Assembly (NCBI RefSeq): GCF_014397115.1
Contig: NZ_CP060720.1
Span: forward strand, 2,868,001-2,932,000
DNA length: 64,000 nucleotides
Source: Vagococcus carniphilus
GTDB taxonomy: Bacteria; Bacillota; Bacilli; Lactobacillales; Vagococcaceae
Direction of reading: 5' to 3'
The position numbers were made by a program, and so were the translations under genes. The first letter of the stretch is position 1, and the number at the start of each line of letters is the position of its first letter. Positions 41,470 to 50,528 of the stretch are shown here, piece after piece. The notes beneath the pieces were generated by a model that saw only the letters and a program-made list of their open reading frames with translations, had not been told where the DNA came from and ran no database searches.

Positions 41470-43419
41470 CTAGTTAATAAACTGAATCGTGCTTTCCATA
41501 GCAAGTAAATTTTCCCGATAAATTTTAACTTCGTTACGGTTCAAATCACCGACTTCAAAAGCTTGTTGAATCTCTTCTCTTTCTAGTTGAATCGCATATT
41601 CTAACCATTCATCTGTATGGTTAGTTTGATATTTTTTACCTGTTGTATCTCGAACAGCGTAACGTGTTAAATAAACAGTTATCAATTCTTTTGAAAATTC
41701 ATCCGTATCTAGTTCTTTTAATTTTTTAGACACAAAAGCCAGATTACTATTCTTTAAATATAGTCGTTGCTCTTTTTTCTCTTTGTAGGTTAGTGGCTTC
41801 AATACATTAAACTGTAACTTTTGCCTAATGAGACGAGCATAAAACATATTATTTCGATAGTATTTATTTCGAGTCAATCGATAAAGAAGCTTATTCAATC
41901 GTCTCATATGTCTGAATGCTACTTGCAGATTTATTTTTCGATCTTTTAATTGTTTTAATGTATCTAGCAATTGCCATTTTAAAATTAATTCTCTTAGTCT
42001 TAAATTTTCATCTCGGTAATCTTGATCTTGACTTAGTCCCATCAGACGATCGTTATACATATGAACCACTCGTAAAATATCTCCCTGTGTTTCAGGTGTT
42101 ATCTCTTCTTCTAAATGTTTAATGACACTTTTTAGAATTAGCATCTCTTGCTCACTATTTCCTTGTTTCTGATCCTTCTCTTTCTTTTCAGCAAATAAAG
42201 GCATAGCAAAATTGGCTAAAAGAAGAGTCGTTAAAATCACACCACCTGCTAAACAAATTAAAATTTCTCGCTCTACGAAAGGCTGATTACCTGTAATCAG
42301 AATCGGTAAACTTAACGCACTGACTAGAGTAATTGTTCCTCTGACTCCAGACATTGTATAAAGTGCCGATTGAACCACTTGTTCTTTTTTAGTTTGTTCT
42401 GTTTTAGGTTCAAAGTTCTTAAAAATCCAGAAACATAAGCATCTAGTTCCTAATAAAATAGCCGTAATAAGCAAAACATAAAAAATCAAACGACTGTTAT
42501 TAATAACGTTACTTTCCCAGATGACTTGAATGACACTTGGCAGTTGAATCCCGAGTAGAACAAACACTAAACCATTTAAACTAAACGTAAAAACAGACCA
42601 CGTATTCTTTGAAATCAAGTGAAGTTGAGCCACTTCAGGGTTAACTCTTTGATAGCTTTTGGAATAAACTAGTCCTGCACTAACTACGGCTAAAATACCA
42701 TTAACTTCTAAATGCTCTGCAACTAAAAATATCCCAAAAGGCATCAACAATTCTAGTAAGATGAAAGAAATCGTATTTTCAATCCCTAACTTTCTTAACC
42801 AACGAATCACTTGCATCGTCACTAGCGTTAGAACAATCCCAACTAAAACGCCACCTAATGAAATTAAAACAAAACTACTACTTGCTTTAAAAATCGAAAA
42901 AGTACCTGTTAAAAGTGCGGCTACAGCAAACTGAAACGAAACTAAGCCTGACGCATCATTAATTAAAGATTCTCCTTCTAAAGTATGCATCATCTTACTT
43001 GGAATTTTTACTTTTTCAGCTAGAGCCGAAACAGCAACTGCATCAGTTGGTGCAAGGGCTGCGGCCAAAGCAAAACTCCCTGCCCAAGGCATACTTGGTA
43101 GTATACTATGAATCACACTTCCTAAAATCCCAACTGTTACAAAAACAAGACCAATGGAAAGAACTGTAATAGCTTTACGTTCCTCCCACAGAGCTTTTTT
43201 ATCCACATTTACCCCATCATTAAAAAGAAGTGGTGCTAAAAAAAGAAGCATAAAAAATTCAGAACTCATTTCAAAAAATTCAATAGATGTAAAAATTGCT
43301 AAAAGCATTCCTAATCCAACTTGAATTAACGGAATAGCAATTGTTGGAATAAATCGATTTAGCACATTGGATAATAAAACCATGGCTAACATAATCAATA
43401 CTGTCTCAAATAAAGCCAT
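41470..43419 (-). CDS. Na+/H+ antiporter, CPA1 (NhaP/NhaK) family
   Basis: A 649-residue protein: about 12 transmembrane helices up to residue 410 and a long cytosolic C-terminus of about 240 residues. Transport motifs are visible: LFLAPLLFNDGVNVD, ALAPTDAVAVSAL and LEGESLINDASGLVSFQF (the ND pair is typical of electroneutral CPA1). The C-terminal GVRGTITLVSALSLP fits too. It exports Na+ (or K+) in exchange for protons and helps in salt and pH stress. The Arg/Lys-rich tail may be regulatory. Confidence 0.93.
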   Translation of the reverse strand: MALFETVLIMLAMVLLSNVLNRFIPTIAIPLIQVGLGMLLAIFTSIEFFEMSSEFFMLLFLAPLLFNDGVNVDKKALWEERKAITVLSIGLVFVTVGILGSVIHSILPSMPWAGSFALAAALAPTDAVAVSALAEKVKIPSKMMHTLEGESLINDASGLVSFQFAVAALLTGTFSIFKASSSFVLISLGGVLVGIVLTLVTMQVIRWLRKLGIENTISFILLELLMPFGIFLVAEHLEVNGILAVVSAGLVYSKSYQRVNPEVAQLHLISKNTWSVFTFSLNGLVFVLLGIQLPSVIQVIWESNVINNSRLIFYVLLITAILLGTRCLCFWIFKNFEPKTEQTKKEQVVQSALYTMSGVRGTITLVSALSLPILITGNQPFVEREILICLAGGVILTTLLLANFAMPLFAEKKEKDQKQGNSEQEMLILKSVIKHLEEEITPETQGDILRVVHMYNDRLMGLSQDQDYRDENLRLRELILKWQLLDTLKQLKDRKINLQVAFRHMRRLNKLLYRLTRNKYYRNNMFYARLIRQKLQFNVLKPLTYKEKKEQRLYLKNSNLAFVSKKLKELDTDEFSKELITVYLTRYAVRDTTGKKYQTNHTDEWLEYAIQLEREEIQQAFEVGDLNRNEVKIYRENLLAMESTIQFIN

Positions 43420-43506
43420 CTACTCACCCTCTCAATAAATAATAAAAAGATGAAGAAAAATTGCTTCTTTTTGAAAAAGATGGACAATTTTTATTCATCT
43501 CATACC

Positions 43507-44028
43507 TTAACTTAGTTGTACATTGATAGCTGTTTTCGTAAATATTTCTTCTACTCGATTATTTTTTCTTGCCCAATAATCAAGAACTGCGGCAATACAT
43601 ATACAAAGAGGGGCATTTTCTTCCTTAAAAACTTCAATTCGAAAAAAATCTCCCTTAACATTTACTTCTTTATTCATCTGCATGATTTTATCATTTAAAT
43701 AATAAATCTTGTATTCTTGGTTCTTAATATCTCCCATAGCTAACCAGTGTAATTTTTTAATAAAATAAAAATCACGATTCATAGAAAACATACGACTCAG
43801 GCTACCAACTTTCTCATGATGATCAAATAAATCAAAACGAGATTTTCTTGAAAATGCTGTTTGTTTGGCACTAGCTAAGACCTCTCCGTCTATTCGGTAG
43901 ATAGAAATGCTGTCCCCTCTTGTGCCCCAACTCCCAACTAACAAAAAAACAGGCTTTCCTTTTTCGTCTTTAATAACCGTTCTTACTTTTGCTGATAATA
44001 AACTTTGCTCGATATAGTAGACTGCCAT
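43507..44028 (-). CDS. LURP-one-related / YxjI-like protein
   Basis: A 173-residue protein of the tubby-like LURP-one (YxjI) family. It has regular beta-strand repeats (YYIEQSLLSAKVRTVIKDEKGKPVFLLVGSWGTRGDSISIYRIDGEVLASAKQ) ending in a C-terminal helix (APLCICIAAVLDYWA). The biochemical role in bacteria is unknown; a membrane or lipid link is suspected from the scramblase relationship. The frame may begin with TTG at 44037; ATG at 44028 is chosen. It lies close to the antiporter gene and may share its transcript. Confidence 0.75.
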   Translation of the reverse strand: MAVYYIEQSLLSAKVRTVIKDEKGKPVFLLVGSWGTRGDSISIYRIDGEVLASAKQTAFSRKSRFDLFDHHEKVGSLSRMFSMNRDFYFIKKLHWLAMGDIKNQEYKIYYLNDKIMQMNKEVNVKGDFFRIEVFKEENAPLCICIAAVLDYWARKNNRVEEIFTKTAINVQLS

Positions 44029-44053
44029 CCGTCTCAACTACTTTCATTAAAAA

Positions 44054-44923
44054 TTAAAGATTCTCTGAAATAGCTCTTAAAATCGCTTTACCTACACCAT
44101 CATTTACATTTGTTTCGGCCTCATACTTAGCCACTTTTTTGACACCATCTTCTGCATTTCCCATTGCAAAACTAACACCAGCTACTTCAAGCATCGAAAC
44201 ATCATTAAAGTTATCACCTATTGTCATAACTTCTTTTAAATCAATGCCCTTAGCTTCTGCTAATCGTTTAACAGCCACACCTTTTTGAGCTTCTATATGA
44301 TTAATCTCAATGTTATTAGGAAAAGAAGAAGTCACATGAACATCATCTAATTTTTCTATTTCTCTAGCAATTGGTTGAAGGACTTCTTGTCCACCATCAC
44401 TAAATGTAATAACTTTTAATACTTCAATGTCATCAGACTCAATCAGCTCATCATAACTCTCTGTATAATTAATATGTAACATATTTAAATGAGTTGAAGC
44501 CATTGCAATTGCCATTTTGAAAGTAATATGAGGAATGTTTTCTGCTAAAAGAGTAGCAAAATTTTCTAACCTTTGTGGTTGGCTATCTGAATAGACTCCT
44601 TTTGAGGTCATTAGTTCAAAATATAAACCACTCTCTCTTAAAATTGCCATCACTTTTTTAGCAATTTTTTTATCAATTGAAATCGTAAAAATTTCATTAC
44701 CATCAACATCAAATGCTTGAGCGCCATTTCCTGTAATCATTCCACAGCGAATACCTGCATCCTCAAGGGGTGGTTTAGCCTCAGTATAAGCTCTTCCAGT
44801 TGCTACCATAAATTCAATACCTTGTTCTTGCGCTTTTAACACAGCGTCTTTGTTTAATTCTGAAATAGATAAATGAGAGGTTAATAAAGTCCCATCCATA
44901 TCAGAAGCAATCATTTTAATCAA
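44054..44923 (-). CDS. Cof-type HAD phosphatase (YidA-like)
   Basis: A 289-residue HAD IIB hydrolase: motif I IASDMDGTLL with nucleophile Asp8, motif II MVATGRA, motif III lysine in the KGVAVKRLAEAKGI region, and motif IV MTIGDNFNDVSML. The C2 cap domain is intact. Enzymes of this type dephosphorylate sugar phosphates and similar metabolites. The exact substrate is unknown. It is 17 bases from the LURP-one-like gene and probably co-transcribed with it. Confidence 0.9.
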   Translation of the reverse strand: MIKMIASDMDGTLLTSHLSISELNKDAVLKAQEQGIEFMVATGRAYTEAKPPLEDAGIRCGMITGNGAQAFDVDGNEIFTISIDKKIAKKVMAILRESGLYFELMTSKGVYSDSQPQRLENFATLLAENIPHITFKMAIAMASTHLNMLHINYTESYDELIESDDIEVLKVITFSDGGQEVLQPIAREIEKLDDVHVTSSFPNNIEINHIEAQKGVAVKRLAEAKGIDLKEVMTIGDNFNDVSMLEVAGVSFAMGNAEDGVKKVAKYEAETNVNDGVGKAILRAISENL

Positions 44924-45028
44924 TGTCGTACCCCCTAAAAATTAGTTATGTCTAGTTTACCATTTTTTTGACTTTCAAGCATGTAATCAGATAAATTATG
45001 ATAGACTAAACTTTAAGAGGTGAGACAC

Positions 45029-45697
45029 ATGATAGAAAATATACCTAGTAGTTGGAAAGCTATTTTAGATGAAGAAATAAAAAAAGAGTATTATCAAGAA
45101 TTAGCACAATTTTTAGAAACAGAATACGCAAATGAAATTATTTTTCCCAAAGAAAAAAATATTTTTAAAGCACTAGAAGTTACTCCGTTTGAGGATGTGC
45201 AAGTTGTCATTTTAGGACAAGATCCTTATCACGGAGATAATCAAGCTCATGGGCTGAGTTTTTCTGTGTTGCCTGGCGAAAAAACACCTCCTTCTTTAAA
45301 AAATATGTACAAAGAGTTAGCTAGTGATTTAGGGATTAAAGAAGCTGATACTGGGTATTTAATGCCCTGGGCCAAACAAGGTGTTCTTTTGTTAAATACT
45401 GTTTTAACAGTTCGAAAAGGACAAGCACACTCTCACAAAGGGAAGGGTTGGGAAACCTTCACAGATGCTATTATTCAAGAATTAAATAAAAGAGAAGATC
45501 CCATTATTTTTGTCCTATGGGGAAAACCTGCTCAACAAAAGAAAAAAATGATTGATACGAATAAGCACTTTTTTGTTGAAGCACCTCATCCTAGCCCATT
45601 ATCTGCTTATCGCGGATTTTTTGGGAGTCAACCTTTTTCTCAAATCAACGACTTATTAGAAAAACAAGGAAAAGAAACAATTAATTGGGAGCTGTAA
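45029..45697 (+). CDS. ung: Uracil-DNA glycosylase
   Basis: A 222-residue family 1 UDG that removes uracil from DNA in base-excision repair. GQDPYHG at 63-69 contains the water-activating Asp65. The uracil-pocket region follows (LSFSVLPGEKTPPSLKNMYKELA, then VLLLNTVLTVRKGQAHSH). HPSPLSAYRGFFGS is the leucine-intercalation loop with the catalytic His. AGAGGTGAG precedes the ATG at 45029; an in-frame GTG at 45020 is inside that site. Confidence 0.97.
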   Translation: MIENIPSSWKAILDEEIKKEYYQELAQFLETEYANEIIFPKEKNIFKALEVTPFEDVQVVILGQDPYHGDNQAHGLSFSVLPGEKTPPSLKNMYKELASDLGIKEADTGYLMPWAKQGVLLLNTVLTVRKGQAHSHKGKGWETFTDAIIQELNKREDPIIFVLWGKPAQQKKKMIDTNKHFFVEAPHPSPLSAYRGFFGSQPFSQINDLLEKQGKETINWEL

Positions 45698-45849
45698 TAT
45701 AGAAACTTTTTTTCTGTTACACTGTGCACAAAAAAATTCTATTATCTTAGCGATTTTTATAAAAAAACAGGAAAAAAACTTGTCCTTTATTAGGCTTTAG
45801 ATGTATGATAGTATAGTGAGTAAAAGTATATAAACTGGAGGGTTTATTT

Positions 45850-46833
45850 GTGGAATTATTTGACGGATTAAAAGATAATATTGGTGGAAAAAAAGTAAGA
45901 ATCGTTTTCCCCGAACCAACAGATATCAGAGTATTAGGAGCTGCAGTTCGCTTAAAATCTGATAACCTAGTTGAACCAATCTTAATTGGAAACATTGACA
46001 AAATTAAAGAAGTGGCTGGCACTCGTGGATTATCTATTGATAACTTAGAAATCATCGACCCTGAAAACTACGCTGGCTTTGACAACATGGTAGCTTCATT
46101 CATCGAACGCCGTAAAGGTAAAGCAACTGAAGACCAAGCTCGTACTATCTTAAAAGACGAAAACTACTTTGGTACAATGTTAGTATTCATGGACTTAGCT
46201 GATGGCTTAGTAAGTGGTGCTGTTCATTCAACAGGTGACACTATTCGCCCAGCTTTACAAATCATTAAAACAAAACCTGGCGTTAGCCGTACAAGTGGTG
46301 CTTTCTTAATGGTTGGTAACCGTGACTCTGAAAAATACATTTTCTCAGATTGCGCAATCAACATTAACCCTGATGCTCAAGCATTAGCTGAAATCGCTGT
46401 TGAAAGTGCTAAAACTGCTGAAATCTTTGGCATCGATCCTAAAGTTGCTTTATTAAGCTTCTCAACAAAAGGTTCTGCTAAATCAGAAGAAGTAACAAAA
46501 GTCGCTGAAGCAACTAAAATTGCTCAAGAATTAGCACCAGAATTAGCAATTGATGGCGAATTACAATTTGACGCTTCATACGTACCATCTGTTGCTCAAC
46601 AAAAAGCTCCAGATTCTAAAGTAGCTGGAAGTGCTAACGTATTTGTCTTCCCAGAAATCCAATCAGGAAACATTGGCTACAAAATTGCTCAACGCTTAGG
46701 CGGATTCCAAGCAATTGGACCAATCTTACAAGGATTGAACAGACCAATCTCTGACCTTTCTCGTGGATGTAACGAAGAAGACGTTTATAAATTATCAATT
46801 ATTACAGCATCACAAGCATTACAAGAAAAATAA
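45850..46833 (+). CDS. pta: Phosphate acetyltransferase
   Basis: A 327-residue short-form Pta converting acetyl-CoA and phosphate to acetyl phosphate in the acetate pathway. It shows VRIVFPEPTDIRVLGAAVRL, the phosphate-binding region (GAVHSTGDTIRPALQIIKTKPGVSRTSGAFLM) and the C-terminal IAQRLGGFQAIGPILQGLNRPISDLSRGC. Its codon use is clearly more biased than its neighbours' (many GCT, GAA and AAC codons), as expected for a highly expressed gene. It uses a GTG start with TGGAGGG upstream. Confidence 0.97.
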   Translation: MELFDGLKDNIGGKKVRIVFPEPTDIRVLGAAVRLKSDNLVEPILIGNIDKIKEVAGTRGLSIDNLEIIDPENYAGFDNMVASFIERRKGKATEDQARTILKDENYFGTMLVFMDLADGLVSGAVHSTGDTIRPALQIIKTKPGVSRTSGAFLMVGNRDSEKYIFSDCAININPDAQALAEIAVESAKTAEIFGIDPKVALLSFSTKGSAKSEEVTKVAEATKIAQELAPELAIDGELQFDASYVPSVAQQKAPDSKVAGSANVFVFPEIQSGNIGYKIAQRLGGFQAIGPILQGLNRPISDLSRGCNEEDVYKLSIITASQALQEK

Positions 46834-46904
46834 GGTGCTGAAAATATCGATTTGCTTTGAGTAACTGGAAATAAAATAATAGTTTTCTTTATTTAAAACA
46901 AATA

Positions 46905-46936
46905 AAAAAGTCATGTAAATCATGGCTTTTTTTTTT
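46905..46936 (+). terminator. Terminator after pta
   Basis: AAAAAGTCATG / CATGGCTTTTT with a 5-base loop and T10 run, 70 bases after pta and just before tsaE. Confidence 0.82.
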
Positions 46937-46975
46937 AGTTACCTTTATACTATTAACACGATGAAGGAGGCACGT

Positions 46976-47464
46976 ATGAAAAAAATTAACTTAGCAAATG
47001 AAGCAGAAACAAAACGATTGGCCGAAGCTATCGCTACACTCAGTCAAGCTGGGGATATTTTTCTTTTGACAGGAGACTTAGGTGCTGGAAAAACAACTTT
47101 TACTAAAGGTTTTGCAAAAGGGCTTGGGATTGAGCAAATGATTAAAAGTCCTACTTATACGTTAATTCGAGAATATGAAACTGGTAGACTTCCACTTTAT
47201 CATATGGATGTCTATCGCCTAACAGATGGCGCAAGTGACTTAGGTCTAGATGAGTACCTTGAAGGCGATGGTGTTTGCGTTATTGAATGGGGACACCTCA
47301 TTAAAGAAGATATCCTAACACCTTACATTGAATTCTTTTTAGAAAAAACAAGTGATGTGAGTCGTACATTTCATATGGAAGCAAGCTCTGGTGCAGCCAA
47401 CAAAAAAGCACAAGCTTTATGGGATGCACTAGCTAAATTAGATTGGACAGTGGAAGATGAGTAA
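46976..47464 (+). CDS. tsaE: tRNA threonylcarbamoyladenosine biosynthesis ATPase TsaE
   Basis: A 162-residue P-loop ATPase needed with TsaB/TsaD for the t6A modification of tRNA. The Walker A GDLGAGKTTFTKGFAKGLG, SPTYTLIREYE (switch-like region), YHMDVYRL and VCVIEWG (Walker B-like) are all typical. AAGGAGG precedes the ATG at 46976; the longer frame from 46922 runs through the pta terminator and is rejected. It overlaps the next acetyltransferase gene by 8 bases. Confidence 0.96.
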   Translation: MKKINLANEAETKRLAEAIATLSQAGDIFLLTGDLGAGKTTFTKGFAKGLGIEQMIKSPTYTLIREYETGRLPLYHMDVYRLTDGASDLGLDEYLEGDGVCVIEWGHLIKEDILTPYIEFFLEKTSDVSRTFHMEASSGAANKKAQALWDALAKLDWTVEDE

Positions 47465-47975
47465 TTTAGATATTACATTAAGAGAAGCTACACCAAAAGA
47501 TGCCAAAGAATTACTTCGTGTTATGAATATTCTAGATAAAGAAACACCTTTTTTATTGGTAAATCAACACTCTCTTAATTTAAAAGAAGACGCCATGGCT
47601 CAACAAATTGATTTTTTATATGAACAAGACAATCAATTAATTCTCCTTGCCTATAATCACGATGAATTAATAGGTGTCGCTACTGTGATGGGTGAATCTG
47701 ACCTTCCACTAAGGCACATTGGAGAAATTGGCATTAGTATCTTAGAGGAATACTGGGGATATGGTTTAGGTACTGTCATGCTGGAGGAAATCATTGATTG
47801 GGCAATTGAAGGACAGCAAATTAAACGTCTCGAAATAAAGGTTCAAGAACGAAACAAACGAGCCGTTCACCTCTATCAAAAACTCAATTTTGAAACTGAA
47901 GGTATCATTAGATGCGGTTTTTTATCAGAAACTAACGAGTATCTTGATATTATCCTAATGAGTTTAATTCTTTAA
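47457..47975 (+). CDS. GNAT acetyltransferase downstream of tsaE
   Basis: A 172-residue GNAT protein: ITLREATPKDAKELLRVMNIL, the acetyl-CoA motif ISILEEYWGYGLGTVMLEEIIDW (G-x-G-x-x-x-x-E loop) and VQERNKRAVHLYQKLNFETEGI. It is in the usual position of the RimI-like partner after tsaE, but the sequence is closer to general side-chain/antibiotic-type GNATs than to RimI, so the substrate is left open. Coupled to tsaE by overlap. Confidence 0.88.
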   Translation: MSNLDITLREATPKDAKELLRVMNILDKETPFLLVNQHSLNLKEDAMAQQIDFLYEQDNQLILLAYNHDELIGVATVMGESDLPLRHIGEIGISILEEYWGYGLGTVMLEEIIDWAIEGQQIKRLEIKVQERNKRAVHLYQKLNFETEGIIRCGFLSETNEYLDIILMSLIL

Positions 47976-48018
47976 AAAAAGTTGTGGCCAAAGTAACAAG
48001 CTTTGGTCACAACTTTTT
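47974..48018. terminator. Bidirectional terminator
   Basis: AAAAAGTTGTGGCCAAAG pairs with CTTTGGTCACAACTTTTT (one mismatch), loop of 7. It is flanked by T-runs on both strands and separates two convergent units. Confidence 0.9.
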
Positions 48019-48562
48019 ATATTATTTTAACTAATTTTTTTAACGGTTCTACACCGTACTCTGCTTCTTGTCTTAATAAAATTTCGGCACAAGCTAGACT
48101 ATCATCTAACGCATGATGATGATTCTCTAATCCGATTGATAAAAAATCACTAACTGTATTTAAGCGATGATTTGCTAAACTAGGATATAATTTTTTACTC
48201 GTTCTCACTGTGCACAAAGACAAATAATGAGCTTCTGGTAAACCATAATAAGACAAACAGCCTGCTAATACTCGATTATCAAATGACGCATTATGAGCGA
48301 CAATTAAACGATTCTCTTGAAAATACTGTTCTATTTCATGCCAAACTTCAACAAAGCTAGGTGCTTCCTCTACATCTTCTGGGTGAATTCCGTGAACTTG
48401 AATATTTCGCCAATGAAATTCAGTTTCTGGTTTAATTAATGAATAATAGTGCCCCACAATTTTACTATTTTTTACCATGACAAGAGCAATCGAACAGGCA
48501 CTATACACTTGAGCATTAGCTGTTTCAAAATCGTATGCAATAAAATTCACTGGCAATTTCAC
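48017..48562 (-). CDS. DnaQ-like 3'-5' exonuclease (DEDDh)
   Basis: A 181-residue exonuclease with the Exo I motif FIAYDFETAN, Exo II IVAHNASFDNRVL and Exo III HHHALDDSLACAEIL, all acidic metal-binding residues and the general-base His present. It is a stand-alone RNase T/epsilon-like nuclease; the substrate is DNA or RNA ends. It starts one base after the stop codon of the upstream gene, hence the same transcript. Confidence 0.93.
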   Translation of the reverse strand: MKLPVNFIAYDFETANAQVYSACSIALVMVKNSKIVGHYYSLIKPETEFHWRNIQVHGIHPEDVEEAPSFVEVWHEIEQYFQENRLIVAHNASFDNRVLAGCLSYYGLPEAHYLSLCTVRTSKKLYPSLANHRLNTVSDFLSIGLENHHHALDDSLACAEILLRQEAEYGVEPLKKLVKII

Positions 48563-49555
48563 CTACTTCTTAGTTTTCTTCTTTGATTTACTAGATCTAG
48601 AAGACTTACTACTAGATTTACTATTTGATTTTCCTTTAGATGATTTTTTTCTTGATTGACTTAATTCTGAATCAATCATGTCCTCTAAACTGACATCCTT
48701 AGAAACCTTACTTGATGAACTTGATTTTTTCTTTCGTTTCTTAGCTGGTGCAATTTCTTTATGACGTGATTTTTTCTCTTTTGGATCTTTAAAAGCTTCA
48801 TATAATGCATCTTCAAAGCCATCATCTAAGTCTTTATGTTTTTTCTTTTTACGACCAGTTGATTTATTTTTTCTTTCTGCTGCTTCTTCTTTTTCAATCT
48901 TTTTCTTATACCAGAAATAAGCGCCTGTTGCCCCACCAATCACCACAATAACGGCTAGTAACGTCCATAACCAAACCTTACTTTTTTTAGGCTTTTTCAC
49001 ATCTTTTGAATCATATTTCTCACTTGAGATATCAGTTGGTTTTTCAGCTGAACTATCTTCAACTTCATCTTCTTTTTTCTTTTTATCTGATTCTTCCGTT
49101 ACTGTTTCATCGGTCTCATCTTTTTCTTTATCATGTGCCTTTATATCAACACCATCATCTTTTTTCTTTGAGCTACTACTACTCGTTTCAGTCTCATCTT
49201 CTTCAGATTCGTGTTCTTGTTTAACCACTGTATTCTTTTCAAAATTATAACGTAAATCTGTTGAATTATTTCCTTCAGCATCTAACATTAAAATTTGAGA
49301 TATTTTAGCTCCTTTAGGAATCGGCATTTCAAATGTCCCATCTTCTGACGCAACAATGCTTCCTGCAATATCATTAATATAAATATTGGCACCAGGTTTA
49401 GATTTTCCTGATAAGACACTCTTCTTCTCGTCATATTTTAAATCATACAACAATTTTTCATCTTTTTTGTCTTCTGCAAAACTGGTAATAGCTCCTGCTG
49501 AAAAGAACATTATGAATAAGGCAATGACTGAAAACCATTTTGTTAGTTTCTTCAT
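48563..49555 (-). CDS. Exported Ig-like membrane protein with long Lys/Ser-rich cytoplasmic tail
   Basis: A 330-residue protein. It has a signal peptide (1-27) and one small bacterial immunoglobulin-like domain (about 33-105; SGKSKPGANIYINDIAGSIVASEDGTFEMPIPKGAKISQ). A highly charged Glu/Lys/Ser stalk precedes a transmembrane helix (about 194-214, VWLWTLLAVIVVIGGATGAYFWY). The tail of about 115 residues is extremely rich in Lys and Ser (KKRKKKSSSSSKVSKD, RSSKSKKKTKK) and must be cytosolic. Such a basic tail could bind nucleic acid or anionic lipid. I do not recognise the family beyond the Ig-like fold. Confidence 0.75.
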   Translation of the reverse strand: MKKLTKWFSVIALFIMFFSAGAITSFAEDKKDEKLLYDLKYDEKKSVLSGKSKPGANIYINDIAGSIVASEDGTFEMPIPKGAKISQILMLDAEGNNSTDLRYNFEKNTVVKQEHESEEDETETSSSSSKKKDDGVDIKAHDKEKDETDETVTEESDKKKKEDEVEDSSAEKPTDISSEKYDSKDVKKPKKSKVWLWTLLAVIVVIGGATGAYFWYKKKIEKEEAAERKNKSTGRKKKKHKDLDDGFEDALYEAFKDPKEKKSRHKEIAPAKKRKKKSSSSSKVSKDVSLEDMIDSELSQSRKKSSKGKSNSKSSSKSSRSSKSKKKTKK

Positions 49556-49577
49556 AGCATTTCCTCTCTTTACTTAG

Positions 49578-50330
49578 TTAATCTATATATAAGGCAACCG
49601 GACAATGATCACTCCCATGAACATCTGCTAAAATTTCTGCATCCTTTAAAGAATCTTTTAATGATTCTGACACACAAAAATAATCAATCCGCCACCCTGC
49701 ATTATTTTTTCTTGCGTTAAATCGGTAGCTCCACCAAGAGTAAGCACCTTCTAATTCAGGATAAAAATATCTAAAACTATCTACAAAACCATTCTCTAAA
49801 AGGTTAGAAAACGCAGCTCTTTCAGCATCTGAAAAACCTGGGTTTTTGCGATTTGTTTTCCAATTTTTTAAATCAATATTATTATGGGCTACATTCAAAT
49901 CTCCACACAAAACAACTGGTTTTGTTTCTTCCAATTGCTTTAAATAAGCTAAAAAATCTTGCTCCCACAATAAACGATACTCTAAACGTTTCAATTCCGC
50001 TTGAGAATTAGGTGTGTAGCAATTAACCAAATAAAAGTCATCATACTCGACTGTAATCACACGACCTTCCTGATCATGCTCTTCTATACCAATCCCATAA
50101 TTGACACTTATTGCTTCCTGTTTACTAAAAATAGCAGTTCCTGAATAGCCCTTTTTCTCAGCATAATTCCAGTATTGATGATAGCCCTCCAAAGCTAAAT
50201 CAATTTGTCCTTCCTGCAATTTTGTTTCCTGTAAACAAAATACATCTGCATCTATTTCATTAAAAATGTCAATAAACCCTTTTTTTACAACGGCTCTTAA
50301 ACCATTTACATTCCAAGAGATTAGTTTCAA
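49578..50330 (-). CDS. exoA: Exodeoxyribonuclease III / AP endonuclease
   Basis: A 250-residue ExoA/Xth enzyme for base-excision repair: [26 protein letters not shown] (metal-binding Glu), [28 protein letters not shown] (catalytic Asp/Asn), [22 protein letters not shown] and [13 protein letters not shown] (catalytic Asp-His). All catalytic residues are present. Together with ung it covers two steps of uracil repair, though the two are not in the same unit. Confidence 0.96.
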   Translation of the reverse strand: MKLISWNVNGLRAVVKKGFIDIFNEIDADVFCLQETKLQEGQIDLALEGYHQYWNYAEKKGYSGTAIFSKQEAISVNYGIGIEEHDQEGRVITVEYDDFYLVNCYTPNSQAELKRLEYRLLWEQDFLAYLKQLEETKPVVLCGDLNVAHNNIDLKNWKTNRKNPGFSDAERAAFSNLLENGFVDSFRYFYPELEGAYSWWSYRFNARKNNAGWRIDYFCVSESLKDSLKDAEILADVHGSDHCPVALYID

Positions 50331-50528
50331 TGAATACGTCCTCCTACCTGATAAAATTATTCGTTACTTATTATTCTAACATATAATGTTCTGTTCAAAA
50401 ATAATTAATCCTTTAAAGAGAATAAGTTTTTCTAATATTCCCCCTTTCTTCTTGATAAAAATAGCCTAACCCTTCTTAAATATGATAGAATAAGCCCGAT
50501 GACTTATTGAGGAAAGGGTAATTAAGAA

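Noticed and set aside
45747-46055. Minus-strand frame of 102 codons overlapping the pta start
   Set aside because: It is antisense to highly biased pta codons and has no ribosome site.
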